DNA of 64,000 nucleotides from Subtercola boreus (GCF_006716115.1 NZ_VFOO01000001.1:3224001-3288000); one strand, 5' to 3'; positions 1-8,825 are shown, counted from the stretch's first letter. Numbers and translations: made by a program. The notes: generated by a model from the letters alone, not told the origin.

Positions 1-513
1 TGGAACCACCCCGACAGTGAGCGTCTTCGACGCGCCCAGCGGGACGAACTCGACACCCGGTATGGCGCAGACACCGAACCGGGAGTGAAACCGTCCGCCG
101 ACGACATCGCCGTGTTCCTCATGGCACGTGACGAGAACGGTGAGGCGGTCGGGTGCGGCGCGCTCCGGATGCTCGGCCCGTCCGAAGCGGAAGTGAAACG
201 GATGTTCGTGGCGCAGCCGGCCCGGGGCAGCGGTGTCTCCACGGCGATCCTCCGCGCCCTCGAAGCGGAGGCCACCGCGCGCGGAATCACGACGCTCAAA
301 CTCGAGACGGGCCCCGCGCAGCCCGACGCCGTGCGCTTCTACACGCGGGAAGGGTACACACGCATCCCCCTCTTCGGTCACTACGTGCACTCGGAGGGCT
401 CGCTCTGTTTCGCCCGCGACCTCGCCGCCGACTCGGCCGCCGACTCGGCCGCAGACGTGGCCGCCGACTCGGCCGCCGCGGCCGCCGCGGGTTCGGCAAC
501 TCCTCCCGCCTGA
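1..513 (+). CDS. GNAT family N-acetyltransferase (5' end outside window)
   Basis: The reading frame is open from base 1, so the start lies upstream of the window; the first in-frame GTG (85) is internal. The 170 visible residues show the GNAT fold: a beta4 segment, the acetyl-CoA loop in the form VAQPARGSGVSTAIL and a C-terminal GFYTREGYTRIPLFG-like motif (here RFYTREGYTRIPLFG). It would transfer an acetyl group from acetyl-CoA to an amine; the substrate cannot be told. The last 30 residues are a low-complexity Ala/Asp/Ser tail (AADSAADSAADVAADSAA) encoded by short direct repeats at about 423-490, which is not part of the fold. Confidence 0.85.
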   Translation, partial: WNHPDSERLRRAQRDELDTRYGADTEPGVKPSADDIAVFLMARDENGEAVGCGALRMLGPSEAEVKRMFVAQPARGSGVSTAILRALEAEATARGITTLKLETGPAQPDAVRFYTREGYTRIPLFGHYVHSEGSLCFARDLAADSAADSAADVAADSAAAAAAGSATPPA

Positions 514-523
514 TCTGCTGCGT

Positions 524-588
524 CTGACCTGCTAGTACCGATGTGCTGCTCCTGACCTGCTAGTACCGATGTGCTGCTCCTGACCTGC
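524..588. repeat. 28-bp tandem repeat, two full copies plus a partial third
   Basis: A unit starting CTGACCTGCTAGTACCGATG recurs at 524, 552 and (first 9 bases only) 580, with a period of 28 and no mismatches in the complete units. It lies between the GNAT stop and the end of the DUF222/HNH gene, which point toward each other. No coding frame is supported in it. Confidence 0.8.
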
Positions 589-600
589 CGCGTCGTGCGG

Positions 601-619
601 CGTTCGTTCGTTCGTTCGT
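601..619. repeat. CGTT tetranucleotide microsatellite
   Basis: Four and three quarter copies of CGTT follow directly after the 28-bp tandem repeats. The rest of 589-671 holds no gene. Confidence 0.75.
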
Positions 620-671
620 CCGTCGAGCTCTCGTTTCTGCTGGTCGCATCCAAGGTCTGATCCGGAAGCCC

Positions 672-2405
672 TCAGAAGGGTGCTGGTGTGTCGGGTCCGT
701 TGTCGAATCGGACTTGGGGTGGGGCGAGGGGTGTGGGGTCGACGGTGTATTGGTGGCCGGCGGGTGAGGTCCAGGTGATGGTGCCGTCGGGGGTCTGTTC
801 GATTGTCCATTCGGTGTGGTGTTTGACTTTGTGGTGGCTGCTGCAGAGGGGGCTGAGGTTGCGAAGTTCTGTGGTGCCTTCGTTGTTCCAGGGGATGGTG
901 TGGTCGAGGTCTGCGGTCGCTGAAGGTTCGGGGCAGTGGGGGAAGGTGCAGTGGGTGTGGGTGAGGCGGATGAGTTCGTCGAGGTCAGCGGGTGGTTTGT
1001 ATTTCTGTCGTCCGTAGGCGAGGGCGCAGCCGGTGGCGGGGTCGGTGAGCACGCGGGTGAAGCTGGGTGCGTTGCGGGTGAGGTGGAGGGCGGTGAGCTG
1101 GTCGATGGGTCCGTAGCCTTCGAGGTTCGCCCAGCCGTGCCCGCCGGCACCGTTGCGGAGGTCGTCGAGGTCTGCGTCGGTGAGAGCGGTGTCGGTCGCG
1201 CCGGTGTTGGCGGTGTCGCTGCCGCTGCCGGGGCCCGGGGTGGCGTCGCTGCCGGTGCTGGAGTGGGCGTGATCGCGATTCCTACTGCTGCTGTCATTGT
1301 CACGTCCATCGCCACTGTCGCGGCTACTGCTGCTGCCCTCGCTGTTGCTGACCGTCGGTGCGGGGCCTGTTCCGGTGCCGGGGATTGGGGCGCGGCTGCT
1401 CGCCCTGAGGCTGCTGGGGCTGGTGGTGCTGCTCGCCCGGGGGCTGTCGGGGGTGCCGCTGTGGAGGAGGGTGAGGGCGGGGACGGTGACGTGGATTCGG
1501 GCGCGGATGCCGGGGGTGGTGCCGGGGGTGGTGGGTTCGGCGTTGAGGAGGAGGTCGGTGAGGGTGTCGACGCGGAGGTGGGTGATCGTGCGGGGGTCGC
1601 CGGATTGTTTGGTGGAGCGGGCGAGGTCGGTGGCGCGGTTGTGGATCGCGACGGCTTCGACGGCGGGGATGTAGAGGGTGAGGTAGGCCATGCCGTCGGT
1701 GGCGGGGTCAAGGTCCAGGCGTCGCCGGTTGGCGGCGTCGAGGTGGCGTTGCACGGCGGTCGTGGGTTGCGCGGTTTCGGTGGCGGCGCGGGCGAGCGTG
1801 TCGAGGCGTTGCACGGTGACTGTCCGGGCGTGCGGGAGCAGGGCGTGTTCGTACGCCGGGAACGAGGCGACAGGCAACGTGTGGCTGTGGTGCACGATCT
1901 TCTCGGCGTGCCGGTAGGAGATCGCACCGGAGTGGAGGGCTGCCCGGGTGGCGGTGAACGGGCCGGCCAATCCTTCGCTGGTGTGCAGGAGCCGGCGGGT
2001 GTCGTTCTCTGACAGGTGGAGTGCGACGGCGAGTTCGGTGATGATCTGCCGTTCCACGACCATGTCGGAGGACCATTGCGGGCCGCCGGTGAACGAATCG
2101 ACCGTGTGCAGCGCGGTCCCCGCTTGGCGGGCGACTTCGATGAGGTCGGTGAGGAGGGCGTGGGCGGCAGCGACGGCTTTGTGCTGCGTAATGACAGCGG
2201 ACACCGCGGCCGCGAAACGGTCACGCTTCGACGGAACCGCAGATGGAACCGCGGACGGCACCGCAGATGGAACCGCGGACGGCACCGTGGCCGCTACCGC
2301 CGGCACCGCCGCCACCCGCCCCGCCACCGGCGAGGCCGGCACGCGGGCGGCGGGCGGTGGTGCCGCCGCTTCCGGCCGATCAATGATGAGGGATTCTCGT
2401 GTCAT
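672..2405 (-). CDS. DUF222 and HNH endonuclease domain protein (13E12-type family)
   Basis: 577 residues. A DUF222 region (about residues 60-300, with the TGGPQWSSDMVVERQIITEL-type segment) is followed by a Ser/Gly/Asp-rich low-complexity linker (about 320-410) and a C-terminal HNH nuclease motif: CTFPHCP, DLDHTIPW and LCSSHHKVKH, with paired Cys ligands and the catalytic His. This is the multicopy actinobacterial family also seen as 13E12 repeat proteins; the cellular role is not established, and mobile or homing behaviour is only suspected. The N-terminus carries four VPSA repeats encoded by a 12-bp repeat. The ATG at 2405 is used. Composition is typical of the host. Confidence 0.9.
   Translation of the reverse strand: MTRESLIIDRPEAAAPPPAARVPASPVAGRVAAVPAVAATVPSAVPSAVPSAVPSAVPSKRDRFAAAVSAVITQHKAVAAAHALLTDLIEVARQAGTALHTVDSFTGGPQWSSDMVVERQIITELAVALHLSENDTRRLLHTSEGLAGPFTATRAALHSGAISYRHAEKIVHHSHTLPVASFPAYEHALLPHARTVTVQRLDTLARAATETAQPTTAVQRHLDAANRRRLDLDPATDGMAYLTLYIPAVEAVAIHNRATDLARSTKQSGDPRTITHLRVDTLTDLLLNAEPTTPGTTPGIRARIHVTVPALTLLHSGTPDSPRASSTTSPSSLRASSRAPIPGTGTGPAPTVSNSEGSSSSRDSGDGRDNDSSSRNRDHAHSSTGSDATPGPGSGSDTANTGATDTALTDADLDDLRNGAGGHGWANLEGYGPIDQLTALHLTRNAPSFTRVLTDPATGCALAYGRQKYKPPADLDELIRLTHTHCTFPHCPEPSATADLDHTIPWNNEGTTELRNLSPLCSSHHKVKHHTEWTIEQTPDGTITWTSPAGHQYTVDPTPLAPPQVRFDNGPDTPAPF
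2233..2290. repeat. 12-bp tandem repeat inside the DUF222/HNH gene
   Basis: Units GGAACCGCAGAT / GGAACCGCGGAC / GGCACCGCAGAT repeat with a 12-bp period (a 24-bp higher-order unit) and encode (VPSA)n on the minus strand near the N-terminus. Being a multiple of three, copy-number change would not break the frame. Confidence 0.8.
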
Positions 2406-2573
2406 GGGTCAAGCCAACCATGATCCACCGACCGCCGCAGCCGAAAACCAGAACTGGTGGATAAGTCGCGAAACACGCCACCTGTGGAGGAGAAGAGGCT
2501 GCGGCCGAGGGGGTCGAGCGACGCAGGGAGAGAACGAAAACGAGGGATGCGCGACATCCACATCTCCGCTAAT

Positions 2574-2588
2574 GTGTACGATGTTCAC
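2574..2588. promoter_or_regulatory. Candidate TetR-type operator
   Basis: GTGTACGATGTTCAC is a 15-bp dyad with one mismatch per arm. Read on the minus strand it is GTGAACATCGTACAC and shares the core TGAACNNCGTACA with a dyad at 52537-52551, and all but one position of it with 52607-52621; both of those lie upstream of another MFS exporter. It sits 133 bp before the DHA2 transporter start. The remaining 2406-2720 has no gene; a clear promoter was not found. Confidence 0.4.
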
Positions 2589-2720
2589 TTGCTGCGCGCC
2601 GGGCGTGGCGTGGAATAAACGCCGCTCCGTCCGCCTTCTCCCGAGGAGCCTGACGGCTCAGCTTCGACCTCCCGCGTCGAAGTCCGCACTGCACTCCCGC
2701 TTGAACCGACAGGAGCCCTG

Positions 2721-4259
2721 GTGTCCGACAAGACCCTCCCCGATACACGATCTGCGCAGGCACCGCAGGCACCGCAGAAGCCCCAGCGCCCCAGAACCGA
2801 GACCCCGGTCATCCAGAGCGACGAAGAGGCCCGCCTGGCCGCCCGCAACAAACTCGTCATCGGGATCCTGCTCGTCAGCGCGTTCATCGTCATCCTGAAC
2901 GAGACCATCATGAGCGTGGCGCTGCCTCGCCTGATGGAAGACCTCAGCATCCCGGCCGAGTCGGCCCAGTGGCTCACGACGGCGTTCATGCTGACCATGG
3001 CCGTGGTCATCCCGATCACCGGCTTCCTGCTGCAGCGTTTCAACACCCGCCCCGTGTTCATCGCCGCAATGGGGTTCTTCAGCATCGGCACCTTCGTCGC
3101 AGCCATGGCGCCCGGCTTCGAGGTGCTGCTCGTCGCCCGCGTCATCCAGGCCTGCGGCACTGCGATCATGATGCCTCTTCTGATGACGACGGTGATGACA
3201 CTGGTGCCCGCCTCCTCCCGCGGACGCACCATGGGCAACATCTCGATCGTCATCTCGGTCGCGCCGGCCATCGGCCCGACCATCTCCGGCCTCATCCTGA
3301 GCGTGCTCGACTGGCGCTGGATGTTCTGGCTGGTGCTGCCGATCGCCGTCGCCGGGCTCATCCTCGGGGCGCTCCGCATCCCGAACGTCACAACGCCGCG
3401 CAAGGCACCGTTCGACCCGCTGTCGGTCGTGCTCTCGGTGTTCGGTTTCGGCGGCCTGGTCTACGGTCTCACCACCATCGGCGGCGCGAACCAGGTGAGT
3501 TGGATGCCCGCCTGGGGTCCGCTCGTCGTCGGGCTGGTCGCGCTGGCGCTGTTCGTGCTGCGACAGCTGCAGTTGCAGCGCACGGACCGCGCGCTGCTCG
3601 ACCTCCGCACGTTCCTCTCGAAGAACTTCACCCTCTCGATCGTGATGTTCGCGATCAGCATGATGGCGCTGTTCGGCACGCTCATTCTGCTGCCGCTGTA
3701 CCTGCAGAACGTCCTGCGGCTCGACACGCTCTCGACCGGGCTGCTGCTGCTGCCGGGCGGTCTCGTGATGGGTGTGCTCGCGCCGTTCGTGGGCCGCATC
3801 TACGACAGGCGCGGGCCGACGGTGCTGCTCGTTCCCGGTGCGATCATCGTGAGCGCTGTGCTCTGGTCGCTGACCATGGTCACCTCGACGACGCCGGTGC
3901 CGCTCATCCTGACCGCGCACATCGTGCTGAGCGTCGGTCTCGCGCTGATGTTCACCCCGCTGTTCACGGCCAGCCTCGGTTCGCTCAAGCCTGCCCTGTA
4001 CTCGCACGGCAGCGCCGTCGTCGGAACCGTGCAGCAGGTCGCCGGCGCGGCCGGAACCGCGGTGTTCGTGACGCTGATGTCGTCGCGGGCGGCGTCGCTC
4101 GTGGCGACGGGATCCGACCCGATCCTCGCTCAGACCGACGGGATCCGGGCGGCGTTCCTCGTCGGGGCGATCGTCTCGCTGGGAGCCGTCGCGGTGTCGT
4201 TCTTCGTGCGGAAGCCGGTCGACCAGCCGGGGGGCGCCCCGGCCCCGATGGGGCACTGA
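2721..4259 (+). CDS. DHA2-type MFS multidrug exporter
   Basis: 512 residues with about 14 predicted membrane segments, typical for the DHA2 (14-TM) drug:proton antiporters. The soluble N-terminus (about 45 residues, Pro/Gln rich) precedes TM1 (VIGILLVSAFIVILNETIM), which has the family N-E-T-I signature; the DWRWMFW motif after TM6 is also present. The GTG start at 2721 has AGGAG at 2711-2715. It would pump amphiphilic compounds out of the cell using the proton gradient. No regulator is adjacent, but an operator-like dyad lies upstream (2574-2588). Confidence 0.9.
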   Translation: MSDKTLPDTRSAQAPQAPQKPQRPRTETPVIQSDEEARLAARNKLVIGILLVSAFIVILNETIMSVALPRLMEDLSIPAESAQWLTTAFMLTMAVVIPITGFLLQRFNTRPVFIAAMGFFSIGTFVAAMAPGFEVLLVARVIQACGTAIMMPLLMTTVMTLVPASSRGRTMGNISIVISVAPAIGPTISGLILSVLDWRWMFWLVLPIAVAGLILGALRIPNVTTPRKAPFDPLSVVLSVFGFGGLVYGLTTIGGANQVSWMPAWGPLVVGLVALALFVLRQLQLQRTDRALLDLRTFLSKNFTLSIVMFAISMMALFGTLILLPLYLQNVLRLDTLSTGLLLLPGGLVMGVLAPFVGRIYDRRGPTVLLVPGAIIVSAVLWSLTMVTSTTPVPLILTAHIVLSVGLALMFTPLFTASLGSLKPALYSHGSAVVGTVQQVAGAAGTAVFVTLMSSRAASLVATGSDPILAQTDGIRAAFLVGAIVSLGAVAVSFFVRKPVDQPGGAPAPMGH

Positions 4260-4370
4260 GCCCGGTCGCGACATCCGCGACATCCACTGGGCCGGCTGCT
4301 GCCCGGTCAGGTGGCAGCAGCGGCACCGGCCGCCTCGCGGGCGCGCGGATGCCAGAGCGAGACGAACGAA

Positions 4371-4438
4371 CGAATGGACGAGCCTCAGCGAACACGGCTC
4401 AGCATGACGTGCCGTATGGCCCGAGGCTCGCCCGTTCG
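4371..4438. terminator. Imperfect inverted repeat between convergent genes
   Basis: Arms 4371-4388 and 4421-4438 match at 15 of 18 positions (left CGAATGGACGAGCCTCAG) with a 32-nt loop; several mismatches would be G-U pairs in RNA. It lies between the DHA2 exporter and the convergent small membrane protein and is a plausible shared terminator, without a T tract. The rest of 4260-4507 shows nothing else. Confidence 0.4.
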
Positions 4439-4507
4439 TCTGCGATCGGGGCCGTGGTGTCCGCGAAAGCGGCTGGGCGTCGGCCGTCGGCCCGGGGCCC
4501 GCACTAC

Positions 4508-4885
4508 CTACGCGAAGATGCGGAACCCGTTGGCGACGCGGTTCACCGGCACGAACACGGCGAGCAGCGGCACGATGATGCGCAGCATGTAGACGATCAC
4601 CGTGATGTCGGCCAGGTCGAAGATCAGGAACAGCACGAGAGCGACCAGCCCGAAGAGCAGCGTGCGGAGGGCTGTGCGCACCCAGTCCACGAACAGCAGG
4701 CTGAAGCCGACCGCAACCAGCACGAGCCCCGTGTCGACGACGAACGCGCCGAGCAGCGGGTTCTCGACCAGGTGGGCGATGCTGAAAAGCACGATCCCGA
4801 CGGCCCACATGGAGACGAATGCCAACCCGGCGACCGGCTTCGGCAACGCCTTGCCCGGAGACCTGACCACGATGTTGTCGACCAT
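4508..4885 (-). CDS. Small polytopic membrane protein, function unknown
   Basis: 125 residues; four hydrophobic helices spread over the whole chain (for example VAGLAFVSMWAVGIVLFSIA, TGLVLVAVGFSLLFVDW, LLFGLVALVLFLIF). I do not recognise a family. ATG at 4885. It is divergent from the DUF1206 gene at 4990, with about 100 bp between them for promoters. Confidence 0.65.
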   Translation of the reverse strand: MVDNIVVRSPGKALPKPVAGLAFVSMWAVGIVLFSIAHLVENPLLGAFVVDTGLVLVAVGFSLLFVDWVRTALRTLLFGLVALVLFLIFDLADITVIVYMLRIIVPLLAVFVPVNRVANGFRIFA

Positions 4886-4989
4886 TGCGCTGTAACTCCT
4901 CGTTGGGGGGATCGTCGTAAACCTCCCCTGAGCTTATCCTGCAACGGCAACCCCTCTCGGCGATCCTCGCCCGCGGCTACGCTGGATGG

Positions 4990-5802
4990 ATGACCGGCAA
5001 TCCCGCATCCCAAGCCGCACGCCAGGCGGAGAGCAGCCCGGTGTTCCGCGTGCTGGCCCGTCTCGGCTACGCGGTCAACGGCCTCCTCCACGTGCTGATC
5101 GGCGTCATCGCCCTCACCGTTGCGTTCGGTTCCGACGGCGGCGGCTCGGCCGACCAGTCCGGAGCGCTCGGCCAGCTCGCCTCGAACCCCGCCGGCCGGG
5201 CGCTCCTCTGGGTCATCGTCGTCGGCCTCGTCGCGCTCGGTCTCTGGCAGGTCGTCGCCGGGTTCCAGGTGCGGAACAGCGACCCGAAGAAGGCGTGGGG
5301 CAAACGCGTCTCCGAGTTCGGAAAGGCCGTGGCCTACCTCGCGGTCGGAGCAACGGCCCTCACGTTCGCGCTCGGCGGCTCGAAGAGCTCCTCCGAATCG
5401 AGTCAGAGCGCCAGCGCGACCGCTCTCTCGACGCCCGGCGGTGTCTTCGCGATCGTCGCCGTCGGGTTGGTCGTCGCCGGCATCGGCGTCTTCTTCGTCG
5501 TGCGCGGCATCACCCTCCGGTTCACGAAAGACCTCGCTCTCCCGCCGAAGCCTGCCGGCACCCTGGTCGTCGTGCTCGGCGCGGTCGGGTACATCGCCAA
5601 GGGCATCGCACTCGCCGTGGTCGGCGTGCTGTTCGTCGTGGCCGCCGTCACGTTCGATCCGTCGAAGGCGACGGGATTGGATGGCGCCCTGAAGGCGCTC
5701 GCGGCCCTCCCGTTCGGCACGGTCATCCTGACCGCCGTTGGCATCGGCCTCGTCGCGTACGGCGCCTACCTCGGTGCCCGTGCCCGCTGGGGAAAGCTCT
5801 GA
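4990..5802 (+). CDS. DUF1206 family membrane protein
   Basis: 270 residues built from three repeats of a two-helix unit; each unit begins with a short basic segment and a G-Y-x-x-(N/K)-G motif (RLGYAVNGLLHVLIG, FGKAVAYLAVGATAL, VGYIAKGIALAVVG), which is characteristic of DUF1206. The function of the family is unknown. The ATG at 4990 is preferred to 4986, which is out of frame. The stop is five bases before the GTG of the ketopantoate reductase-like gene, so the two are probably co-transcribed. Confidence 0.8.
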   Translation: MTGNPASQAARQAESSPVFRVLARLGYAVNGLLHVLIGVIALTVAFGSDGGGSADQSGALGQLASNPAGRALLWVIVVGLVALGLWQVVAGFQVRNSDPKKAWGKRVSEFGKAVAYLAVGATALTFALGGSKSSSESSQSASATALSTPGGVFAIVAVGLVVAGIGVFFVVRGITLRFTKDLALPPKPAGTLVVVLGAVGYIAKGIALAVVGVLFVVAAVTFDPSKATGLDGALKALAALPFGTVILTAVGIGLVAYGAYLGARARWGKL

Positions 5803-5807
5803 TCGGC

Positions 5808-6749
5808 GTGCGACTACTGGTTGTGGGTGCGGGAGCGGTCGGCGGGTTTTTCGGCGGCCGGCTCGTCGCGGCGGGGCGCGATGTGACCTTCCTCGTGCGA
5901 CCGGCCCGCGCCGCAGTCCTCGCCGCGGACGGACTCGTCGTGCGCACTCTCGAGGGCGACGACCTGCACCTGCCCGACCCGGCGACGGTGACGGCGGACG
6001 GGTTGGCCGGCGCCGGCCCGTTCGATGCGGTGCTGCTGTCGGTGAAGGCGTACGCGCTCGAGCAGGCTCTGGATGACCTGGCCCCCGCCATCGTCGGTAA
6101 CACTTTCATCGTCCCCGCGCTCAACGGCCTGCGTCACATCGACGTTCTGCGCGAGCGCTTCGGCGGTGATCGCGTTGTCGGAGGAGTCTGCGTGGTCGCT
6201 GCCCAGCTCGACCCGGACGGCGGCATCCGCCAGGTCGGAGCGGGCAACAGCCTCACATACGGCGAGTTCGACGGTTCGGTCAGCGAGCGGATGCTCGAAC
6301 TCGACTCCTCGCTCACAGGCGCCGGTTTCGGTACCCGCGTTTCACAGACCATCGAGCTCGACCTCTGGGAGAAGTGGGTGATGCTCGCCTCGGGCGGCGC
6401 TCTCACGACCCTCTTCCGCAGCACCGTCGGCTCGATCGTCGCCGCACCCGGCGGCCCGGGCGTCGCCACGGGACTGGCCGAGGAGTGCTTCGCCGTCGCC
6501 ACTGCCGCCGGCTTCCCTCCTCGGGAGAAGCAGCGCCGGTTCGTGCTCGGCACCCTCACGGCGGAGGGCTCGGCGTTCGGAACGTCGATGTTCCGCGACC
6601 TGATGGCCGGCAACGAAGTGGAGTCGGAGCAGATCGTGGGCGACCTGGTCGCTCGCGCCGCCGTTCTGGGTGTGCCGGTGCCGCTGCTGTCGCTCGCGCA
6701 CACCAACCTGTCGGTCTACCGGGCAGAGCGGGCGGCGCGGCGGGGGTAG
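5808..6749 (+). CDS. Ketopantoate reductase family (ApbA/PanE-type) oxidoreductase
   Basis: 313 residues starting at GTG 5808. The Rossmann motif GAGAVGGFFGGRL is at the very N-terminus, followed by the PanE-type LLSVKAYALEQAL and PALNGLRHIDVLRERFGGDRVVGG segments; the C-terminal helical domain holds EKWVMLASGGALTTLFR and GTSMFRDLMAGNEVESEQIVG. Canonical PanE reduces 2-dehydropantoate with NADPH in pantothenate synthesis; paralogues with other substrates are common, and no pan genes are nearby, so the substrate is left open. Closely spaced behind the DUF1206 gene. Confidence 0.85.
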   Translation: MRLLVVGAGAVGGFFGGRLVAAGRDVTFLVRPARAAVLAADGLVVRTLEGDDLHLPDPATVTADGLAGAGPFDAVLLSVKAYALEQALDDLAPAIVGNTFIVPALNGLRHIDVLRERFGGDRVVGGVCVVAAQLDPDGGIRQVGAGNSLTYGEFDGSVSERMLELDSSLTGAGFGTRVSQTIELDLWEKWVMLASGGALTTLFRSTVGSIVAAPGGPGVATGLAEECFAVATAAGFPPREKQRRFVLGTLTAEGSAFGTSMFRDLMAGNEVESEQIVGDLVARAAVLGVPVPLLSLAHTNLSVYRAERAARRG

Positions 6750-6796
6750 CCCTAGGCTGGATCCGACCGCCCGTGGGGGCAGAGAGGTGGGCTCCA

Positions 6797-6985
6797 GTGG
6801 ACCCGATTTCCGGAGGCCTCGGCCTCATCGGCCTGATCATCTTCATCGTCACCGTCGTGTCGATCGTACGGAACCCCAACCACGGTGCTTTCGGAAAGTT
6901 CCTCTGGATCCTCGCCGCCTTCTTCCTGAACATCATCGGCTCGATCCTCTGGCTGGTCTTCGGCCGCGGCCGCGTGCGCAACTGA
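6797..6985 (+). CDS. Short PLDc_N-type membrane protein
   Basis: 62 residues, GTG start at 6797 with AGAGAGG at 6781-6787. Two hydrophobic segments (LGLIGLIIFIVTVVSIV and FLWILAAFFLNIIGSILWLVFG) joined by a short N-P-x-x-G loop; the second helix ending in FGR is typical of the phospholipase D N-terminal (PLDc_N) membrane hairpin. Stand-alone versions are common in actinobacteria; function unknown. Confidence 0.75.
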   Translation: MDPISGGLGLIGLIIFIVTVVSIVRNPNHGAFGKFLWILAAFFLNIIGSILWLVFGRGRVRN

Positions 6986-6992
6986 CCCACCG

Positions 6993-7358
6993 GTGGAGAG
7001 CGATGAAGCGCGCAACAGCGCTGCCGGGGCGGCTGTGCGGCAGCGGCTGGCATCGGCCGGCGACGAGACGGTGGCGATCAGTTCGCTGGTGAAGCTCGAG
7101 TGCCTCGTCGGGCCGTTGCGGAACGCCGATCTCGCGCTCGCGGACCACTACCAGCGGGCGTTCGAGCGTTTTGCGATCGTGGAACTGTCAGACGCCCAGT
7201 ACCTGCGTGCCGCCGAACTGCGGGCCCGCCATGCGATCGGGACGCCTGAGGCACTTCATCTCGCCGCGGCGCAGGGCGCCGGCTGCAGGGAGCTCTGGAC
7301 GGCTGACTCGCGCCTGGCGGCTCTCTCCCACGGCCTGGCGGTCGACGTACTGGCCTGA
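6993..7358 (+). pseudogene. PIN-domain toxin (VapC-like) lacking its N-terminal strand
   Basis: 121 residues from GTG 6993. The middle and C-terminal PIN motifs are present: AISSLVKLECLVGPLR (Glu of the active site), TPEALHLAAAQGAGCRELWT and ADSRL. What is missing is the first beta strand with the invariant Asp that normally opens a PIN domain at residues 4-6; the N-terminus here is MESDEARNSAAG and upstream DNA belongs to the preceding gene. The usual D of TPDALHLA is E. No antitoxin gene precedes it. I read it as a decayed VapC remnant, probably without RNase activity. Confidence 0.6.
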
Positions 7359-7409
7359 ATCGGGCGACTGGCCTGAGTCCGGCGACTGGCCTGGGCCGTT
7401 CCAGCGATC

Positions 7410-7619
7410 TCAGGGTGTGCGGGAGCGCTTCGCGATCATCCGGGGGGCGATCCAGACGAGGGCGACCGTGCCGACGATGGCCCGCACCGCAGCGAACACG
7501 AGAACCCACCAGCCGAGGCCGTTCGCGCCGAGGAGCAGGCCGATGCCGATGAGCGCCAACGCGACATCCGCGGCGTACGGGACCTTGAGCCAGAACATCA
7601 GTCGCCGGGTCGGATCCAT
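7410..7619 (-). CDS. Small two-helix membrane protein, unknown
   Basis: 69 residues, ATG 7619 with GGGAGG upstream on the minus strand. Two or three hydrophobic helices (VPYAADVALALIGIGLLLG, WWVLVFAAVRAIVGTVALVW). A longer frame from 7760 exists but its extra part is basic and non-hydrophobic and overlaps the LacI gene. Convergent with the PIN remnant, divergent from LacI. Confidence 0.6.
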   Translation of the reverse strand: MDPTRRLMFWLKVPYAADVALALIGIGLLLGANGLGWWVLVFAAVRAIVGTVALVWIAPRMIAKRSRTP

Positions 7620-7735
7620 GGTCCCATTCTGCGCCTCCCGCAGGAGACCCCGGTCACGGGGTGGCCCGGCTTCTTTGTAAGGTGACTGTGGGAACGAGGG
7701 CGCACCGCGGCGGCCCCCGGACCGTTGGAGGGACG

Positions 7736-8764
7736 ATGGCGCGCTCAGGGCGTGGAGCAACGATGCAGGATGTCGCCGCGCTCGCCGGTGTCTCGGTGAA
7801 GACCGTCTCGAACGTGCTCGCGGGCTATGAGCACGTCTCGGAGAAGATGCGCACGCGGGTGATGGATGCCGTCGGGGAGCTCGACTACGAGATCAACGTG
7901 TCGGCGCGGAACCTGCGGGTCGGCAGCACGAAGGTGCTCGGCCTGGCCGTTCCGGAGCTCAGCCAGGCCTACTTCGCCGAACTGGCGGATGCGGTCATCC
8001 GGGCCGCCGGCGCCCGCGGGTACACCGTGCTGATCGAGCAGACGATCGTCGATCGGTCGGCGGAGATCACCGCGGTGTCGGCCATGCGACGGCACTCGAT
8101 CGACGGGCTCATCTACAGTCCGCTGGCAATCGGCGCGGCCGATGTCGCCCAGCTCGACGTCGACTTTCCGCTGGTCGTTCTCGGTGAGCGGGTGGAGGGG
8201 AGCCGGGCCGACCACGTGACGATGTCGAACGTGCAGGCGATGAGAGCCGCCACGACGCATGTGCTGGAGCTCGGACGCCGACGGATCGCGGTGATCGGGG
8301 CACAGCCCGACGGCCCGGTCGGCACCGCGGCATCGCGCCTGCGGGGGTACACGGAGGCGCTGGCGGAGTTCGGGATCGCCGTCGACCCCGAACTGGTTGT
8401 GACGGCGGCGCTCTGGCACCGCACCTACGGTGTCGAGGCGATGGACAGACTGCTGGCGAGCGGAGTCGACTTCGATGCGGTGGTCTGCTTCAACGACGCC
8501 CTGGCCCTCGGGGCGATGAGGTCGTTGCACAAACACGGCAGGCGGATCCCCGCTGACGTGATCGTCGTCGGCTTCGACGACATCGAGGACTCGGCCTATT
8601 CGACTCCCTCGCTCACCACGGTCTCGCCGCAGCGCGACGAGATCGCCCGGCGGGCGGTCGAGATCCTCGTCGACCGCATCGAGGGAGACGCCGTGCGCAC
8701 CGAACCGCAGCACGTCGAGACGGGATATCTGCTGGTGGCCCGCGAATCGTCGAGCGTCGGTTGA
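7736..8764 (+). CDS. LacI family transcriptional regulator of the glycan-uptake cluster
   Basis: 342 residues starting at ATG 7736 (TTGGAGGGA at 7726-7734). N-terminal HTH of LacI type: TMQDVAALAGVSVKTVSNVL, followed by the hinge (RNLRVGSTKVLGL) and a periplasmic-binding-like sugar sensor (AMRRHSIDGLIYSPL, AVVCFNDALALGAMRSL, VGFDDIEDSAYSTPSLTTV). Placed immediately upstream of a sugar importer and two glycosidases, it most likely represses them until an arabinose-containing sugar binds. A perfect palindrome of LacI type lies in the next intergenic region. Confidence 0.93.
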   Translation: MARSGRGATMQDVAALAGVSVKTVSNVLAGYEHVSEKMRTRVMDAVGELDYEINVSARNLRVGSTKVLGLAVPELSQAYFAELADAVIRAAGARGYTVLIEQTIVDRSAEITAVSAMRRHSIDGLIYSPLAIGAADVAQLDVDFPLVVLGERVEGSRADHVTMSNVQAMRAATTHVLELGRRRIAVIGAQPDGPVGTAASRLRGYTEALAEFGIAVDPELVVTAALWHRTYGVEAMDRLLASGVDFDAVVCFNDALALGAMRSLHKHGRRIPADVIVVGFDDIEDSAYSTPSLTTVSPQRDEIARRAVEILVDRIEGDAVRTEPQHVETGYLLVARESSSVG

Positions 8765-8793
8765 GCCGCGCTCCCCGATATCGATCGCGCAGG

Positions 8794-8822
8794 TTGACAG
8801 AGCCGTCCGCGTCGCTTACTGT
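8794..8822 (+). promoter_or_regulatory. Promoter of the sugar ABC operon
   Basis: TTGACA at 8794-8799, a 17-bp spacer, then TACTGT at 8817-8822. The -35 is consensus, the -10 weaker. The LacI-type operator begins three bases downstream, so a bound repressor would block initiation. Confidence 0.6.
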
Positions 8823-8825
8823 CTC

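Noticed and set aside
936-2012. A 358-codon Gly/Val/Glu-rich frame on the plus strand
   Set aside because: It is the complement of the DUF222/HNH gene, which has a clear HNH motif.
2658-4808. A 716-codon open frame on the minus strand opposite the DHA2 exporter
   Set aside because: Composition is dominated by Arg, His, Gln, Asp with no motif, and the exporter on the other strand is certain.
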